Of a DNA stretch of 64,000 nucleotides, positions 55,729 to 64,000 are shown piece by piece; the first letter of the stretch is position 1; every line of letters starts with the position of its first letter. The notes beneath the pieces were generated by a model. The model made no database searches. It saw nothing but the letters and a program-made list of their open reading frames with translations, and was not told where the DNA came from. The DNA is from Acinetobacter sp. MB5. GTDB taxonomy: Bacteria > Pseudomonadota > Gammaproteobacteria > Pseudomonadales > Moraxellaceae. The translations under genes were made by a program, and so were the position numbers. Location of the stretch: positions 1 through 64,000 of the forward strand of contig NZ_POVU01000013.1 of NCBI RefSeq assembly GCF_003261585.1, read 5' to 3'.

Positions 55729-56724
55729 ATGAAAAAAAGATTCATTATTGCCATTTTATTGATTGTTCTTGCATCGGCAGGCTACTTTTTTTACTTAAAT
55801 AAAAGCCAAGATACTCAACAAGAGCTAACACTGTATGGAAATGTAGATATCAGGCAAATATCCCTAGCATTTGAAAATTCGGGACGTATTCAATCAATGA
55901 ACGTTGAGGAAGGGGATAGGGTACAAAAAGGGCAAGTCTTAGCACAGCTCAATACAGATGCACTGCAAATTCAGGAAAAACAAGCTCAGGCACAACTGAT
56001 GATTCAAAAGCAAGCCATCCTTCAGCAGGAGAGGGGGGCACGTCCAGAAGAGATAGTTCAAGCTCAAGCTCAAGTCTCTGCTACTCAAGCTCAATTGCAA
56101 AAAGCAAATCAGGACTTGAAACGTTTTAGTGAATTAAGTCGAACAACAGCAGGGCAAGCCATCAGTCAGCAAGAACTCGATGCTGCAAAAAACGCACAGG
56201 TGGCTGCTGAAGCACAAGTCAAAGAAAGCCAAGCAAACTTACAACTGTTAATCCAAGGTGCACGACAGGAAGTTCGTGCAGCGACAAAAGCGCAATATCA
56301 GGCTACACAGGCTAGCCTACAGCTGATTCAATATCAAATATCTCAAAGCAAATTAATTTCACCTTCAAATGCTATAGTTCGTGCAAAATTACAAGAATCA
56401 GGAGATATGACCACAGCACAAAAAGCTGTGTATACCTTGGCATTAACCAACCCGAAATGGGTCCGTGTATATCTGAATGAAAAAGAGTTAAGTGCGATTA
56501 AACTCGGTGAAAAAGCCCTAGTTTCTCAAGATACCAACCCTAATCAGCCAATTACAGGTCAAGTAGGGTATATCTCCTCAGTCGCCGAATTTACTCCAAA
56601 AACTGTACAGACCAATGATATTCGTACGACGTTGGTTTATGAAATGCGAATTTATTTTCAAGACCCTAGTGACCAGCTAAAAATGGGGCAACCTGTCACT
56701 GTCATCCTTAAACGATTCAAATAA
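55729..56724 (+). CDS. ybhG: HlyD/YbhG-type membrane fusion protein
   Basis: A 331-residue membrane fusion protein. The ATG at 55729 has AGGA eight bases upstream. A single N-terminal signal anchor (FIIAILLIVLASAGYFFYL) is followed by the barrel-sandwich hybrid (GRIQSMNVEEGDRVQKGQVL), then a long Gln-rich alpha-hairpin (about 85-205) and a beta-barrel. It is the periplasmic adaptor of the following ABC exporter. Confidence 0.88.
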   Translation: MKKRFIIAILLIVLASAGYFFYLNKSQDTQQELTLYGNVDIRQISLAFENSGRIQSMNVEEGDRVQKGQVLAQLNTDALQIQEKQAQAQLMIQKQAILQQERGARPEEIVQAQAQVSATQAQLQKANQDLKRFSELSRTTAGQAISQQELDAAKNAQVAAEAQVKESQANLQLLIQGARQEVRAATKAQYQATQASLQLIQYQISQSKLISPSNAIVRAKLQESGDMTTAQKAVYTLALTNPKWVRVYLNEKELSAIKLGEKALVSQDTNPNQPITGQVGYISSVAEFTPKTVQTNDIRTTLVYEMRIYFQDPSDQLKMGQPVTVILKRFK

Positions 56725-56741
56725 TAGGGGGTCTAGACATA

Positions 56742-58496
56742 ATGCAAAGTTCAAATGTAGTTATTGCACAAGATTTGAACCATATTTTTAAGGCCAAAAA
56801 TAAAAAGCAAACAGATATTGATGCTATTCAAGATTTAAACTTGAACATACCAGCAGGGCAGTTAACCGCACTGGTTGGACCCGATGGTGCAGGCAAAACA
56901 ACATTGTTACGTTTAATTGCGGGATTATATCAACCCACATCTGGCAGCTTGGACGTTCTAGGAATTAATGTCATACAAAATCCACAGGAAGTACAAGATC
57001 GTATTAGCTATATGCCACAACATTTTGGCTTATATGAAGATTTAAGCATCCTAGAAAATCTAAACTTGTATGCTGATTTACATGGTGTATCACAAGATAT
57101 TCGCCAAAAACGCTTTGCACGATTATTAGACATTACTGATCTAGCTGCATTTACACAGCGTCCAGCAGGCAAGCTGTCAGGAGGCATGAAGCAGAAACTT
57201 GGGTTGGCCTGTACCTTGGTACGTTCACCCGAACTTTTGTTGTTAGATGAACCGAGTGTGGGCGTTGATCCACTCTCAAGACGAGATTTATGGATCATCA
57301 TTGAACAATTAGTCAAAGAAGAAAATCTAAGTGTGATTATCAGTACAGCCTACATGGATGAAGCTGAACGATGTTCTAAAGTGTATATCATGTATGAAGG
57401 ACAAATCTTACAGCAAGGAACGCCTCAAAATTTGAGTGAACAAGTTAAAGGACTCACGTGGCAGGCTTATCCACCTGAAAATATGAAAGCAAGAGCTTTA
57501 CAGGCATATTTGCTTGATCAAAAGCCATCGATTATCGATGCGGTTCCCAAAGGGGATATTGTTCGTTTTATGACGCAACAGGAATGTTCTGAATTACCAA
57601 GTGAGCTAGTACCTCTAGGAACCCATGTAGAAGCGAGAGCCCCTGAACTTGAAGATGCTTTCATGCTGTTCCTACATCAGAAACAATTAAAAAGTTCATC
57701 TAAACACCATACGCATCAACCCTTGAGTAGTCGTATCAGCAACCAGCCACAACAAACTTCTCCTGTCATTGTTGTTAAAGATGTGGTGCGTAAATTTGGG
57801 GATTTTACAGCAGTCTCAGATACATCTTTTGATGTACAACAAGGTGAAATTTTTGGACTCCTTGGGCCAAATGGTGCAGGTAAAACCACCACGTTTAGAA
57901 TGTTGTGTGGCTTACTCCCTGCCACGAGTGGCAAGCTTGAAGTGGTGGGTATGAATTTGCGTACAGCTCGTGCACCAGCACGTGCAAAGATTGGCTATGT
58001 ATCACAGAAATTTTCACTGTACAGCAATTTAACAGTTATAGAAAATTTACGCTTTTTTGGTGGCGCATATGGTCTTTCTGGAAAGCAGCTTCATCAACAA
58101 ATAGAAAATGCTTTGCAGCAATTTGAGCTCGAACCCGATGTCAAAACAGGTGATTTAAACATTGGTTTTAAAAAGCGCCTGTCTATGGCTGCAGCATTAT
58201 TACACCAGCCAGAGATTATCTTTCTTGATGAGCCAACCAGTGGAATTGATCCGTTAGCAAGACGCGCATTTTGGTACACCATTCATAAATTATCCAATCA
58301 AGGTATTACCATCATCATTACGACTCATTTTATGGAAGAAGCTGAATACTGTGATCGCATTGCCATTCAAGATGCAGGAAAAATGCTGGCTCTCGGAACC
58401 CCTAAACAGATTCGTCAACAAGGAGGATTAGTTACTGCCGATATGAACACTGCATTTATTGCAATCGTGGAACAAGCCCGTGTTCAACATCACTAA
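56742..58496 (+). CDS. ybhF: ABC exporter ATPase with two nucleotide-binding domains (YbhF type)
   Basis: A 584-residue fusion of two ABC domains. Domain 1 has GPDGAGKTT, signature LSGGMKQK and Walker B LLLLDEPSVGVDP. Domain 2 has GPNGAGKTT, a degenerate signature NIGFKKRLS and Walker B EIIFLDEPTSGIDP. The degenerate second signature resembles YbhF. It powers the two permeases that follow. YbhFSR homologues are linked to drug and cation efflux in E. coli; here the substrate is unknown. Confidence 0.9.
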   Translation: MQSSNVVIAQDLNHIFKAKNKKQTDIDAIQDLNLNIPAGQLTALVGPDGAGKTTLLRLIAGLYQPTSGSLDVLGINVIQNPQEVQDRISYMPQHFGLYEDLSILENLNLYADLHGVSQDIRQKRFARLLDITDLAAFTQRPAGKLSGGMKQKLGLACTLVRSPELLLLDEPSVGVDPLSRRDLWIIIEQLVKEENLSVIISTAYMDEAERCSKVYIMYEGQILQQGTPQNLSEQVKGLTWQAYPPENMKARALQAYLLDQKPSIIDAVPKGDIVRFMTQQECSELPSELVPLGTHVEARAPELEDAFMLFLHQKQLKSSSKHHTHQPLSSRISNQPQQTSPVIVVKDVVRKFGDFTAVSDTSFDVQQGEIFGLLGPNGAGKTTTFRMLCGLLPATSGKLEVVGMNLRTARAPARAKIGYVSQKFSLYSNLTVIENLRFFGGAYGLSGKQLHQQIENALQQFELEPDVKTGDLNIGFKKRLSMAAALLHQPEIIFLDEPTSGIDPLARRAFWYTIHKLSNQGITIIITTHFMEEAEYCDRIAIQDAGKMLALGTPKQIRQQGGLVTADMNTAFIAIVEQARVQHH

Positions 58497-58511
58497 CTAA
58501 GGGTGGTCGAT

Positions 58512-59642
58512 ATGGAACAAATTTCTGCATTTTTATCTCGTGTAGTCAGCTTAACGCGGAAAGAAAGCCATCAACTGCTACGTGACAAAAGTAGTTTATC
58601 CATCGGTCTTATTCTTCCGATTATTTTAATTTTATTGTTTGGCTATGGATTGTCTTTCGATTTAACACATGGTCGGGTAGGAGTTGTCGTACAGCATCGT
58701 ACACCGCAAAGTGACCAGATCATTGCAGGCCTACATGACTCAACCTATATTCTTTCAACTCAATACAGTAATTTTAATCAAGCAGCTCAAGCGATGAGCG
58801 AGAATCAAATAGATGCGATTGTTAATCTTCCAATAGACCTCGCTGAGCAAAGTAGCAATCCACCCATACATATCCAAATTATTACCAACGGTCGTTCAGC
58901 TACAATCGCCCCTGTCTTACAAGGTTATATTTCTGGGGCAATAACAACAGCCCAAGCCATTTATGCGGATCGTGATCCAATGAATGAAGCCAATGCCATG
59001 ATTCAAATTGAACAACGCATGTGGTTTAACGAGTCCGCGAACAGTACATGGTTCATTGTCCCTGGACTCATTGTATTAATTTTGACATTGATTGGCGCAT
59101 TTTTAACAGCGCTGCTCATCGCTCGGGAGCGAGAGCGAGGAACTTTAGAAGCATTATTTGTGAGTCCAGTGCGTCCATTAGAAATTGTCGTGGCCAAACT
59201 TATTCCTTATCTTGTTGTTGGCTTGATTGATATTATGATCTGCCTACTCGCCGCCCATTTTCTATTTTCTGTACCTATACGCGGGTCTTTACTCGGGATT
59301 ATTAGCGCCTCGTTCTTATACTTACTGGTATCCTTATTATTAGGCTTAACTATCTCAGGTTTTTCACAAAACCAGTTTCAGGCCAGCCAAATGGCGTTAC
59401 TCACCAGTTTTATGCCCGCGATGATGCTATCGGGTTTTGTATTTGATACACGAAATTTACCACTTGTTGTACAGATCGTCAGTCAGGTCTTACCTGCGAC
59501 CCATTTTATGACCTTACTCAAAACACTCTTTCTAGGAGGAGACGATTGGGCATTATGGTTCAAAGAATGTGCTGTGCTTTTACTCTTTGTAATTGTCTTC
59601 ACCATCGCATCCTGTCTATCACTCAGAAAAAGATTGAGGTAA
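58512..59642 (+). CDS. ybhS: ABC-2 type permease (YbhS type)
   Basis: A 376-residue ABC-2 permease from the ATG at 58512 (AAGGG nine bases upstream). One N-terminal helix (SIGLILPIILILLFGYG), a large extracytoplasmic domain, then five helices with ALLIARERERGTLEALFVSP, the ABC-2 family coupling motif. It follows the ATPase gene by 15 bp. Confidence 0.9.
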   Translation: MEQISAFLSRVVSLTRKESHQLLRDKSSLSIGLILPIILILLFGYGLSFDLTHGRVGVVVQHRTPQSDQIIAGLHDSTYILSTQYSNFNQAAQAMSENQIDAIVNLPIDLAEQSSNPPIHIQIITNGRSATIAPVLQGYISGAITTAQAIYADRDPMNEANAMIQIEQRMWFNESANSTWFIVPGLIVLILTLIGAFLTALLIARERERGTLEALFVSPVRPLEIVVAKLIPYLVVGLIDIMICLLAAHFLFSVPIRGSLLGIISASFLYLLVSLLLGLTISGFSQNQFQASQMALLTSFMPAMMLSGFVFDTRNLPLVVQIVSQVLPATHFMTLLKTLFLGGDDWALWFKECAVLLLFVIVFTIASCLSLRKRLR

Positions 59643-59646
59643 TTCT

Positions 59647-60765
59647 ATGATGATCAGCATACTCAACGAATTACATTATCTTATTGTCATCATTAGAAAA
59701 GAATTTAAAGCAATTTTTAGTGATCCTGCCAATTTTACAATTTTATTTATACCTGCACTGCTACAAGCGATGTTATTCGGTTATGCCGCAAACTACGATG
59801 TCAATCATGTGACTTATGCCGTATTGAATCAAAGTAAAGGGCAAATTTCTCAACAATTTCTGGCACATCTCGATGGATCAGGTGTCTTTGAACGAACCAG
59901 AACCTTAGACAACACAACTCAGATTCAGCAGGTCATTAATGATCGCCAAGCTTTAGCAGTGATTAGCATTCCTTCAGATTTTGAAGATAAACTCAATCAG
60001 GGGCAAAGTTCACCGATTCAAGTCATTTTAGATGGTCGTAATTCATCCACCGCTGGCATGGCTGGCACATACATTGGAAGTATTGTGAGTCAATTCAACC
60101 AAACACGTTTGCAGATAAGCCCTACGATCAGCTTTGAAACACGAACTTGGTATAATCCAAATCAAGAGACCCGATGGGGATTAATGCCCTCTTTGATTGC
60201 CGCGATCAGTATGATCCAAACCCTATTGCTGTCGGCACTTTCTGTGGCTAGAGAACGTGAGCAGGGGACTTTTGATCAGCTATTGGTCACACCATATACC
60301 CCGATTCATATCATGATCAGCAAAGCGCTACCGCCTATTTTTATTGGATTGATGCAATCAACCATCATTTTATTGATTATTTTATTTTGGTTCAAAATTC
60401 CTATGAATGGCTCCTTAAGCTTACTGTATTTTAGCTTATTGTGTTTTAACACCGCTGTTGTTGGACTCGGTCTTTCAATCTCGGCAATTTCAAACAACAT
60501 GCAACAAGCCATGTTGTTTACTTTCTTTTTAATCATGCCATTAATGCTGTTATCAGGTCTTTTAACACCTGTACAAAATATGCCATATCTTCTCGAATTA
60601 TTGACTTACGCAAATCCTTTAAGGTTTGGAATAGATCTAGTACAACGTGTCTATCTGGAAGGTGCGACATTCTCACAAGTGAAATGGGATTTCATTCCAA
60701 TGATTATCTTAGCCACCATCACTTTGCCACTGGCAGCATGGCTATTTCGGAATCGTCTTTTGTAA
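59647..60765 (+). CDS. ybhR: ABC-2 type permease (YbhR type)
   Basis: A 372-residue ABC-2 permease, the second half of a heterodimer with YbhS. It has the same layout, with LSVAREREQGTFDQLLVTPY, MLLSGLLTPVQNMPYLLELL and a final helix. It starts 4 bp after ybhS. The operon ends here; the origin region follows. Confidence 0.9.
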   Translation: MMISILNELHYLIVIIRKEFKAIFSDPANFTILFIPALLQAMLFGYAANYDVNHVTYAVLNQSKGQISQQFLAHLDGSGVFERTRTLDNTTQIQQVINDRQALAVISIPSDFEDKLNQGQSSPIQVILDGRNSSTAGMAGTYIGSIVSQFNQTRLQISPTISFETRTWYNPNQETRWGLMPSLIAAISMIQTLLLSALSVAREREQGTFDQLLVTPYTPIHIMISKALPPIFIGLMQSTIILLIILFWFKIPMNGSLSLLYFSLLCFNTAVVGLGLSISAISNNMQQAMLFTFFLIMPLMLLSGLLTPVQNMPYLLELLTYANPLRFGIDLVQRVYLEGATFSQVKWDFIPMIILATITLPLAAWLFRNRLL

Positions 60766-61198
60766 TTTGAAATTCTGCATACTGAATTGATTATGAAAAG
60801 GCCCATCAAAAGATGGTCATGTGTGACTAGAATTTTGGTGGTTATTCAGAAACAAGTCTTTTGCCCTATACAATATCAAAATTGTAATAGGGTTTGATTT
60901 ATTCATGATAACTAACATACAGCTAGGAAGTTGTATAATCGACTCTCAAAACAAATATTTTTTCACTGCTAAAAAATATTTGATAAAGAATTCTCTAATG
61001 AATATCAAATTGAGTATAAATTAATTTTCATAAGAGAATATGAATTCATATAAATCCAAAATTATAACGTTTGCTTAAAATATTTAAATTTAAAAGGAAT
61101 GCTAGCTAATTAATAATTAAGTATTAATTTATATAATTAGTTAATTATAATTAAGAGCAATTTTTTATTTTTAAAATCAAATATTTATAAAAAATAAA

Positions 61199-62192
61199 GT
61201 GGAAGCTTTGTCACTGAAAAGTGATAGCTTTGTCACTAAAAAGTGGAAGCTTTGTCACTAAAAAGTGGAAGCTTTGTCACTAAAAAGTGGAAGCTTTGTC
61301 ATTAAAGTGGAAGCTTTGTCATAGTTATTTTATTAATCTAAATTAATTTTAATTTAAGATATAAAAAACAATTTGTTATGCTGTGGAAAAGTTTGTTTTT
61401 TATAATTATAGGTGGAAGCTTTGTCATTAATTGAAAATTAATTGTGGATAAGTGTGCATACATTCTGATCGGTTTAAGATATAGCATGTAATTTTCTCAT
61501 TCTGTATTCGCAATAGAATCACTAGATTCATGTTATATGAGATTAGATGAAAATTTAAGAAACTGTATCTGAGGATATGAAAGCAGAACACTCAATCCCT
61601 TAAAGTCGATATTTTGCTCTTTTAGAGGGATCTTAAATTGATAAGGATACTCAACAAATTCAAAATACTAGATACAAAATGAGCTTTATCCCTAAAATTT
61701 GTTCATAATACAAACTTTTTTAAGCTTGGTCAGAAAAAGTGGAAGCTTTGTCACTGATTTTGAAATCATCTTTATTTTTTTAATTTCATGATTTTAAAAA
61801 CATTTATATATTGATATGTGGTTATGACAAATTGAAAGCTCAATTATTAGTAAATGCTTTTTTAAATTTAAATTATTGTTTTTAAAAATAAAATTTTATT
61901 TTATTTTCGAGTGATTCTTGCAAGGTGGAAGTTTTGTCACATTAAGGTGAAATTTTTACTAGAATTCACTTTAATGGTTTTTTAGAGCTAAAAAGTGGAA
62001 GCTTTGTCATCATAATGATTAATTTTAAAAATTGATATTTTTTTAATTAACTGAAATATATACAAAATAATTATAAATAGAGTTATTGGAGAATGAATAA
62101 AAATTTGATGGCTTTAAAAAACTATGTACCTTTGTGCATCAAGCATAATCTGTATTGTCTGAAATGTGAGCTTAAGGTGGAAGATATGTCAT
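61199..62192 (+). repeat. Iteron array of the replication origin
   Basis: The core GTGGAAGCTTTGTCA(C/T) occurs in direct orientation at 61199, 61221 (GTGATAGCTTTGTCAC), 61243, 61265, 61287 and 61307. Spacing is 22 bp except the last (20), two helical turns each. More dispersed copies follow at 61412, 61739, 61925 (GTGGAAGTTTTGTCAC), 61995 and 62177 (GTGGAAGATATGTCAT). This is the typical binding array of a Rep_3-type initiator, upstream of rep. The region is extremely A+T-rich, as expected for strand opening. Confidence 0.9.
61443..61451 (-). promoter_or_regulatory. DnaA box in the origin
   Basis: TGTGGATAA, the reverse complement of the consensus TTATCCACA, lies 16 bp after the seventh iteron. 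It is a perfect match. A near match (TGTGGAAAA) is at 61382. Confidence 0.8.
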
Positions 62193-62354
62193 TGAATAAG
62201 AAAAATATATCATGAGATTTCATGAAAAATTCTATATCATATTCATAGAGTTATTCATAAGGTGAAGTAAAAAATATCATAAAAACATCGGTGGTAAATT
62301 GAATTTTCTTTCACTTTTGCGTATAACTAATAAAAACCTAAAACAGAATTGAAT

Positions 62355-63530
62355 ATGGCGACTGTTGACGAAAACGAAAAGCTTGATTACTTACCTTACT
62401 GTATTGGCAATATTCGCCATAATGGGGTTGTGAGTACAAGTAACCGTTTGATTCGACCAATTGAGTTATCTTCTAATGAATATAAAGCGTTGCTTTATGC
62501 GATGGCTGTTGCAAATTATGGCGAAAAAAATAATCAGGACAAGGAAATTACAGAGCAAACCTATATCTATTTACACAAACATGATTTAGGAGAGCTATTA
62601 GGGTTAGATAAAAAGAATTCAATCAATGTTGCCATTGATCGGATTTATAAAGAGCTTTCTTCACGTGTTGCACATTTTGTGATTGAGGATTCGTCAGAAG
62701 AAAATAAAAAGAAAGTTAAAAAAGTACACTCGGTTGTGCCAATCATCCGTGAGTTGCGCTGGGAAGACGATGCAAAAAATGCTTTGCAAATTCGCTTTAC
62801 CAGTGAAGTTTTGCCTTACTTTACACGCTTGGCAAGCGGTAACTTTACAACTTATCAGCTGAAACATTTGTTTGCATTAGAAACAGTTACGAGTATGAGC
62901 TTGTACTCTTATTTTATTAAAAATGAGTTTAAATTTAATCAGCAAGTGAGCTATGACGTAGAGCTTAGCTTAGATAATCTACGCGCATTACTGGATTTAA
63001 GTGAATCTAAATATGATCGCTGGGTTGATTTTAGACGATATGTGCTCGACAAAATTATTCAAGAAATTAATACATGTACTGAGCTTTACTTAGAATATGA
63101 AACGATTAAAAAAGGTCGACCTGTTGTAGGGGTATTGTTTAAAGTCACCAATAAATCGTCTAGACCAGAAATGAAAACAATTTCGGCTTCTGAGCAGACG
63201 AAAGTGTATTTAGATGTACCATTTAACGATAATAATCTTGTCAAAGAGTTAGGTGCAAAATTTGATATCGAAATGCGGGCCTGGTATGTCTATAACAATG
63301 ATTCGAATCTGCCAGACTTTAAAAAATGGTTCAAAAAGGATGGTTGTTTAACGGATTCACAGGCCAATGCAATTGTGAATGATATCTTGTTCCAGATGGA
63401 TTTTGCTGAGGCAGGAACGTCAATGGAAGAGTTTAAGCGTGAAATGAAAGCTAAGCTTAAAAAAGATCCTGAGTTTGTTAAAAAGAACCGCCAGCGTTTA
63501 AATGAAATTTATGGTAAAGAAATTATCTAA
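62355..63530 (+). CDS. repB: Rep_3-family replication initiator with C-terminal DUF5710-like domain
   Basis: A 391-residue initiator from the ATG at 62355. The two winged-helix domains of the RepB/Rep_3 family are visible (RPIELSSNEYKALLYAMAVA near the start, VHSVVPIIRELRWEDD and ALQIRFTSEVLPYFTRLASG in domain 1; LSLDNLRALLDLSESKYDRW and FRRYVLDKIIQEINTCTELY in domain 2). At about 285-320 follows a segment KVYLDVPFNDNNLVKELGAK then FDIEMRAWYV and LPDFKKWF, which resembles the DUF5710 domain of nucleic-acid-processing proteins. Such a fusion makes this Rep longer than the usual ~310 residues. It binds the upstream iterons. Confidence 0.88.
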   Translation: MATVDENEKLDYLPYCIGNIRHNGVVSTSNRLIRPIELSSNEYKALLYAMAVANYGEKNNQDKEITEQTYIYLHKHDLGELLGLDKKNSINVAIDRIYKELSSRVAHFVIEDSSEENKKKVKKVHSVVPIIRELRWEDDAKNALQIRFTSEVLPYFTRLASGNFTTYQLKHLFALETVTSMSLYSYFIKNEFKFNQQVSYDVELSLDNLRALLDLSESKYDRWVDFRRYVLDKIIQEINTCTELYLEYETIKKGRPVVGVLFKVTNKSSRPEMKTISASEQTKVYLDVPFNDNNLVKELGAKFDIEMRAWYVYNNDSNLPDFKKWFKKDGCLTDSQANAIVNDILFQMDFAEAGTSMEEFKREMKAKLKKDPEFVKKNRQRLNEIYGKEII

Positions 63531-64000
63531 TTCAAAAATGCATGAGTAATAAGAATGGATAAACGACTTAGCTTAAATAAAAAATCTCCTAATTATTTAT
63601 TTAATTATATTTAGGAATTATGGGTTATTCTAATTTTAAAAATATATTAAAAAATAGATACTTAGATGTTTAAATCTAAATGTTTAGTTAGAAAAGAATT
63701 CATTATTTATTAAATAAAGTACGCATTAAATGTTAATTGGACTGTTGTAGAAACTGAAATCACGCAGGGATGAAAACCTGAGCCTAATCCAATGATTATT
63801 TATCAAAAATAATTCAATTGTGATCAGAAATACTGAGTGTATGCTGACCTCTGATTGTAAAAATTTACCAGTGTGATGTTGAATCTTTTGTTCAGATAAT
63901 TTTTATAAATATTCAAAACTGATCTCAATCTCTGGGTAATCAACGAGTAAATCATCAAGACCAAGTTTATTGTAAAGTCTAAGTTATAAATTAAGGAAAT
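63531..64000. other. A+T-rich region after rep
   Basis: No intact gene in 470 bp. On the minus strand at 63903-63986 an open stretch, LYNKLGLDDLLVDYPEIEI ending SFEYL and stop, looks like an eroded protein end; an in-frame stop closes it near 63986. Its identity is unknown. Confidence 0.35.

Larger units (their letters stand above)
61199..62354. other. Vegetative replication origin region
   Basis: The block between the exporter operon and rep holds iterons, a DnaA box and very A+T-rich stretches, but no gene over about 1.6 kb (60766-62354). This is taken as the oriV. The exact start site of replication is not determined. Confidence 0.8.

Noticed and set aside
61199..61322. CRISPR-like direct repeats
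   Set aside because: Repeat units are only 16-17 bp with 5-6-bp spacers and match iterons next to rep; no cas genes.

Overview
The window looks like part of a large plasmid (or chromid-like secondary replicon) of an Acinetobacter species. The organism call rests on A+T-rich DNA, a 710-residue HAD phosphatase/mannitol-1-phosphate dehydrogenase fusion (the MtlD type described from Acinetobacter baylyi), an AAHS transporter paired with an OprD-type porin, and the general gene repertoire. The plasmid call rests on the right end: ParA/ParB flanked by three 15-bp palindromes (putative parS), a 22-bp-spaced iteron array with a perfect DnaA box, and a Rep_3-type initiator. The porin gene is cut at base 1, so the molecule continues to the left. 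I see no rRNA, tRNA, CRISPR array or intact insertion sequence.

Layout. 1-1.9 kb: aromatic-acid transporter and porin. 2.0-4.4 kb: decayed coding tails, a HipB/HipA module and a GGDEF remnant. 4.6-15.5 kb: guanidine assimilation in two minus-strand units. One is carboxyguanidine deiminase subunits plus a urea/guanidine carboxylase, behind a guanidine-I (ykkC) riboswitch. The other is a 45-aa ORF, a NikR-like regulator, allophanate hydrolase and an orphan binding protein. Each unit has a good sigma-54 (-24/-12) promoter match, and an OLD-family ATPase/nuclease gene sits between them. 16-19 kb: a membrane protein and mtlD. 19-24.3 kb: an aminotransferase and three consecutive RraA/HMG-aldolase-like proteins, with a divergent LysR gene and a hydrolase. 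25-32 kb: a glucarate-type catabolic cluster (GntR, EamA exporter, 2-hydroxyacid dehydrogenase, two ACS-family MFS carriers, glucarate dehydratase). 32.5-39.3 kb: a LysR remnant, then a Roadblock / HTH-like / small GTPase / Roadblock cassette between two paralogous dCache-GGDEF diguanylate cyclases. 39.6-51 kb: a frameshifted lipoprotein gene, betaine-aldehyde-type dehydrogenase, two TonB-dependent receptors, LysR plus TauE, and ZapE. 51-64 kb: an isolated second cluster of iteron-like repeats, a DUF389 protein, parAB, a ybhGFSR-type ABC exporter, the iteron origin and rep.

How it works together. The metabolic part is a set of separate scavenging modules: aromatic acids, guanidine nitrogen, aldaric acids, an unidentified oxo acid/amino acid route, and iron chelates. 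Each has its own regulator or riboswitch. The rest maintains the replicon (parAB, rep, HipBA). At least four decayed gene pieces lie between modules, consistent with assembly by repeated recombination.
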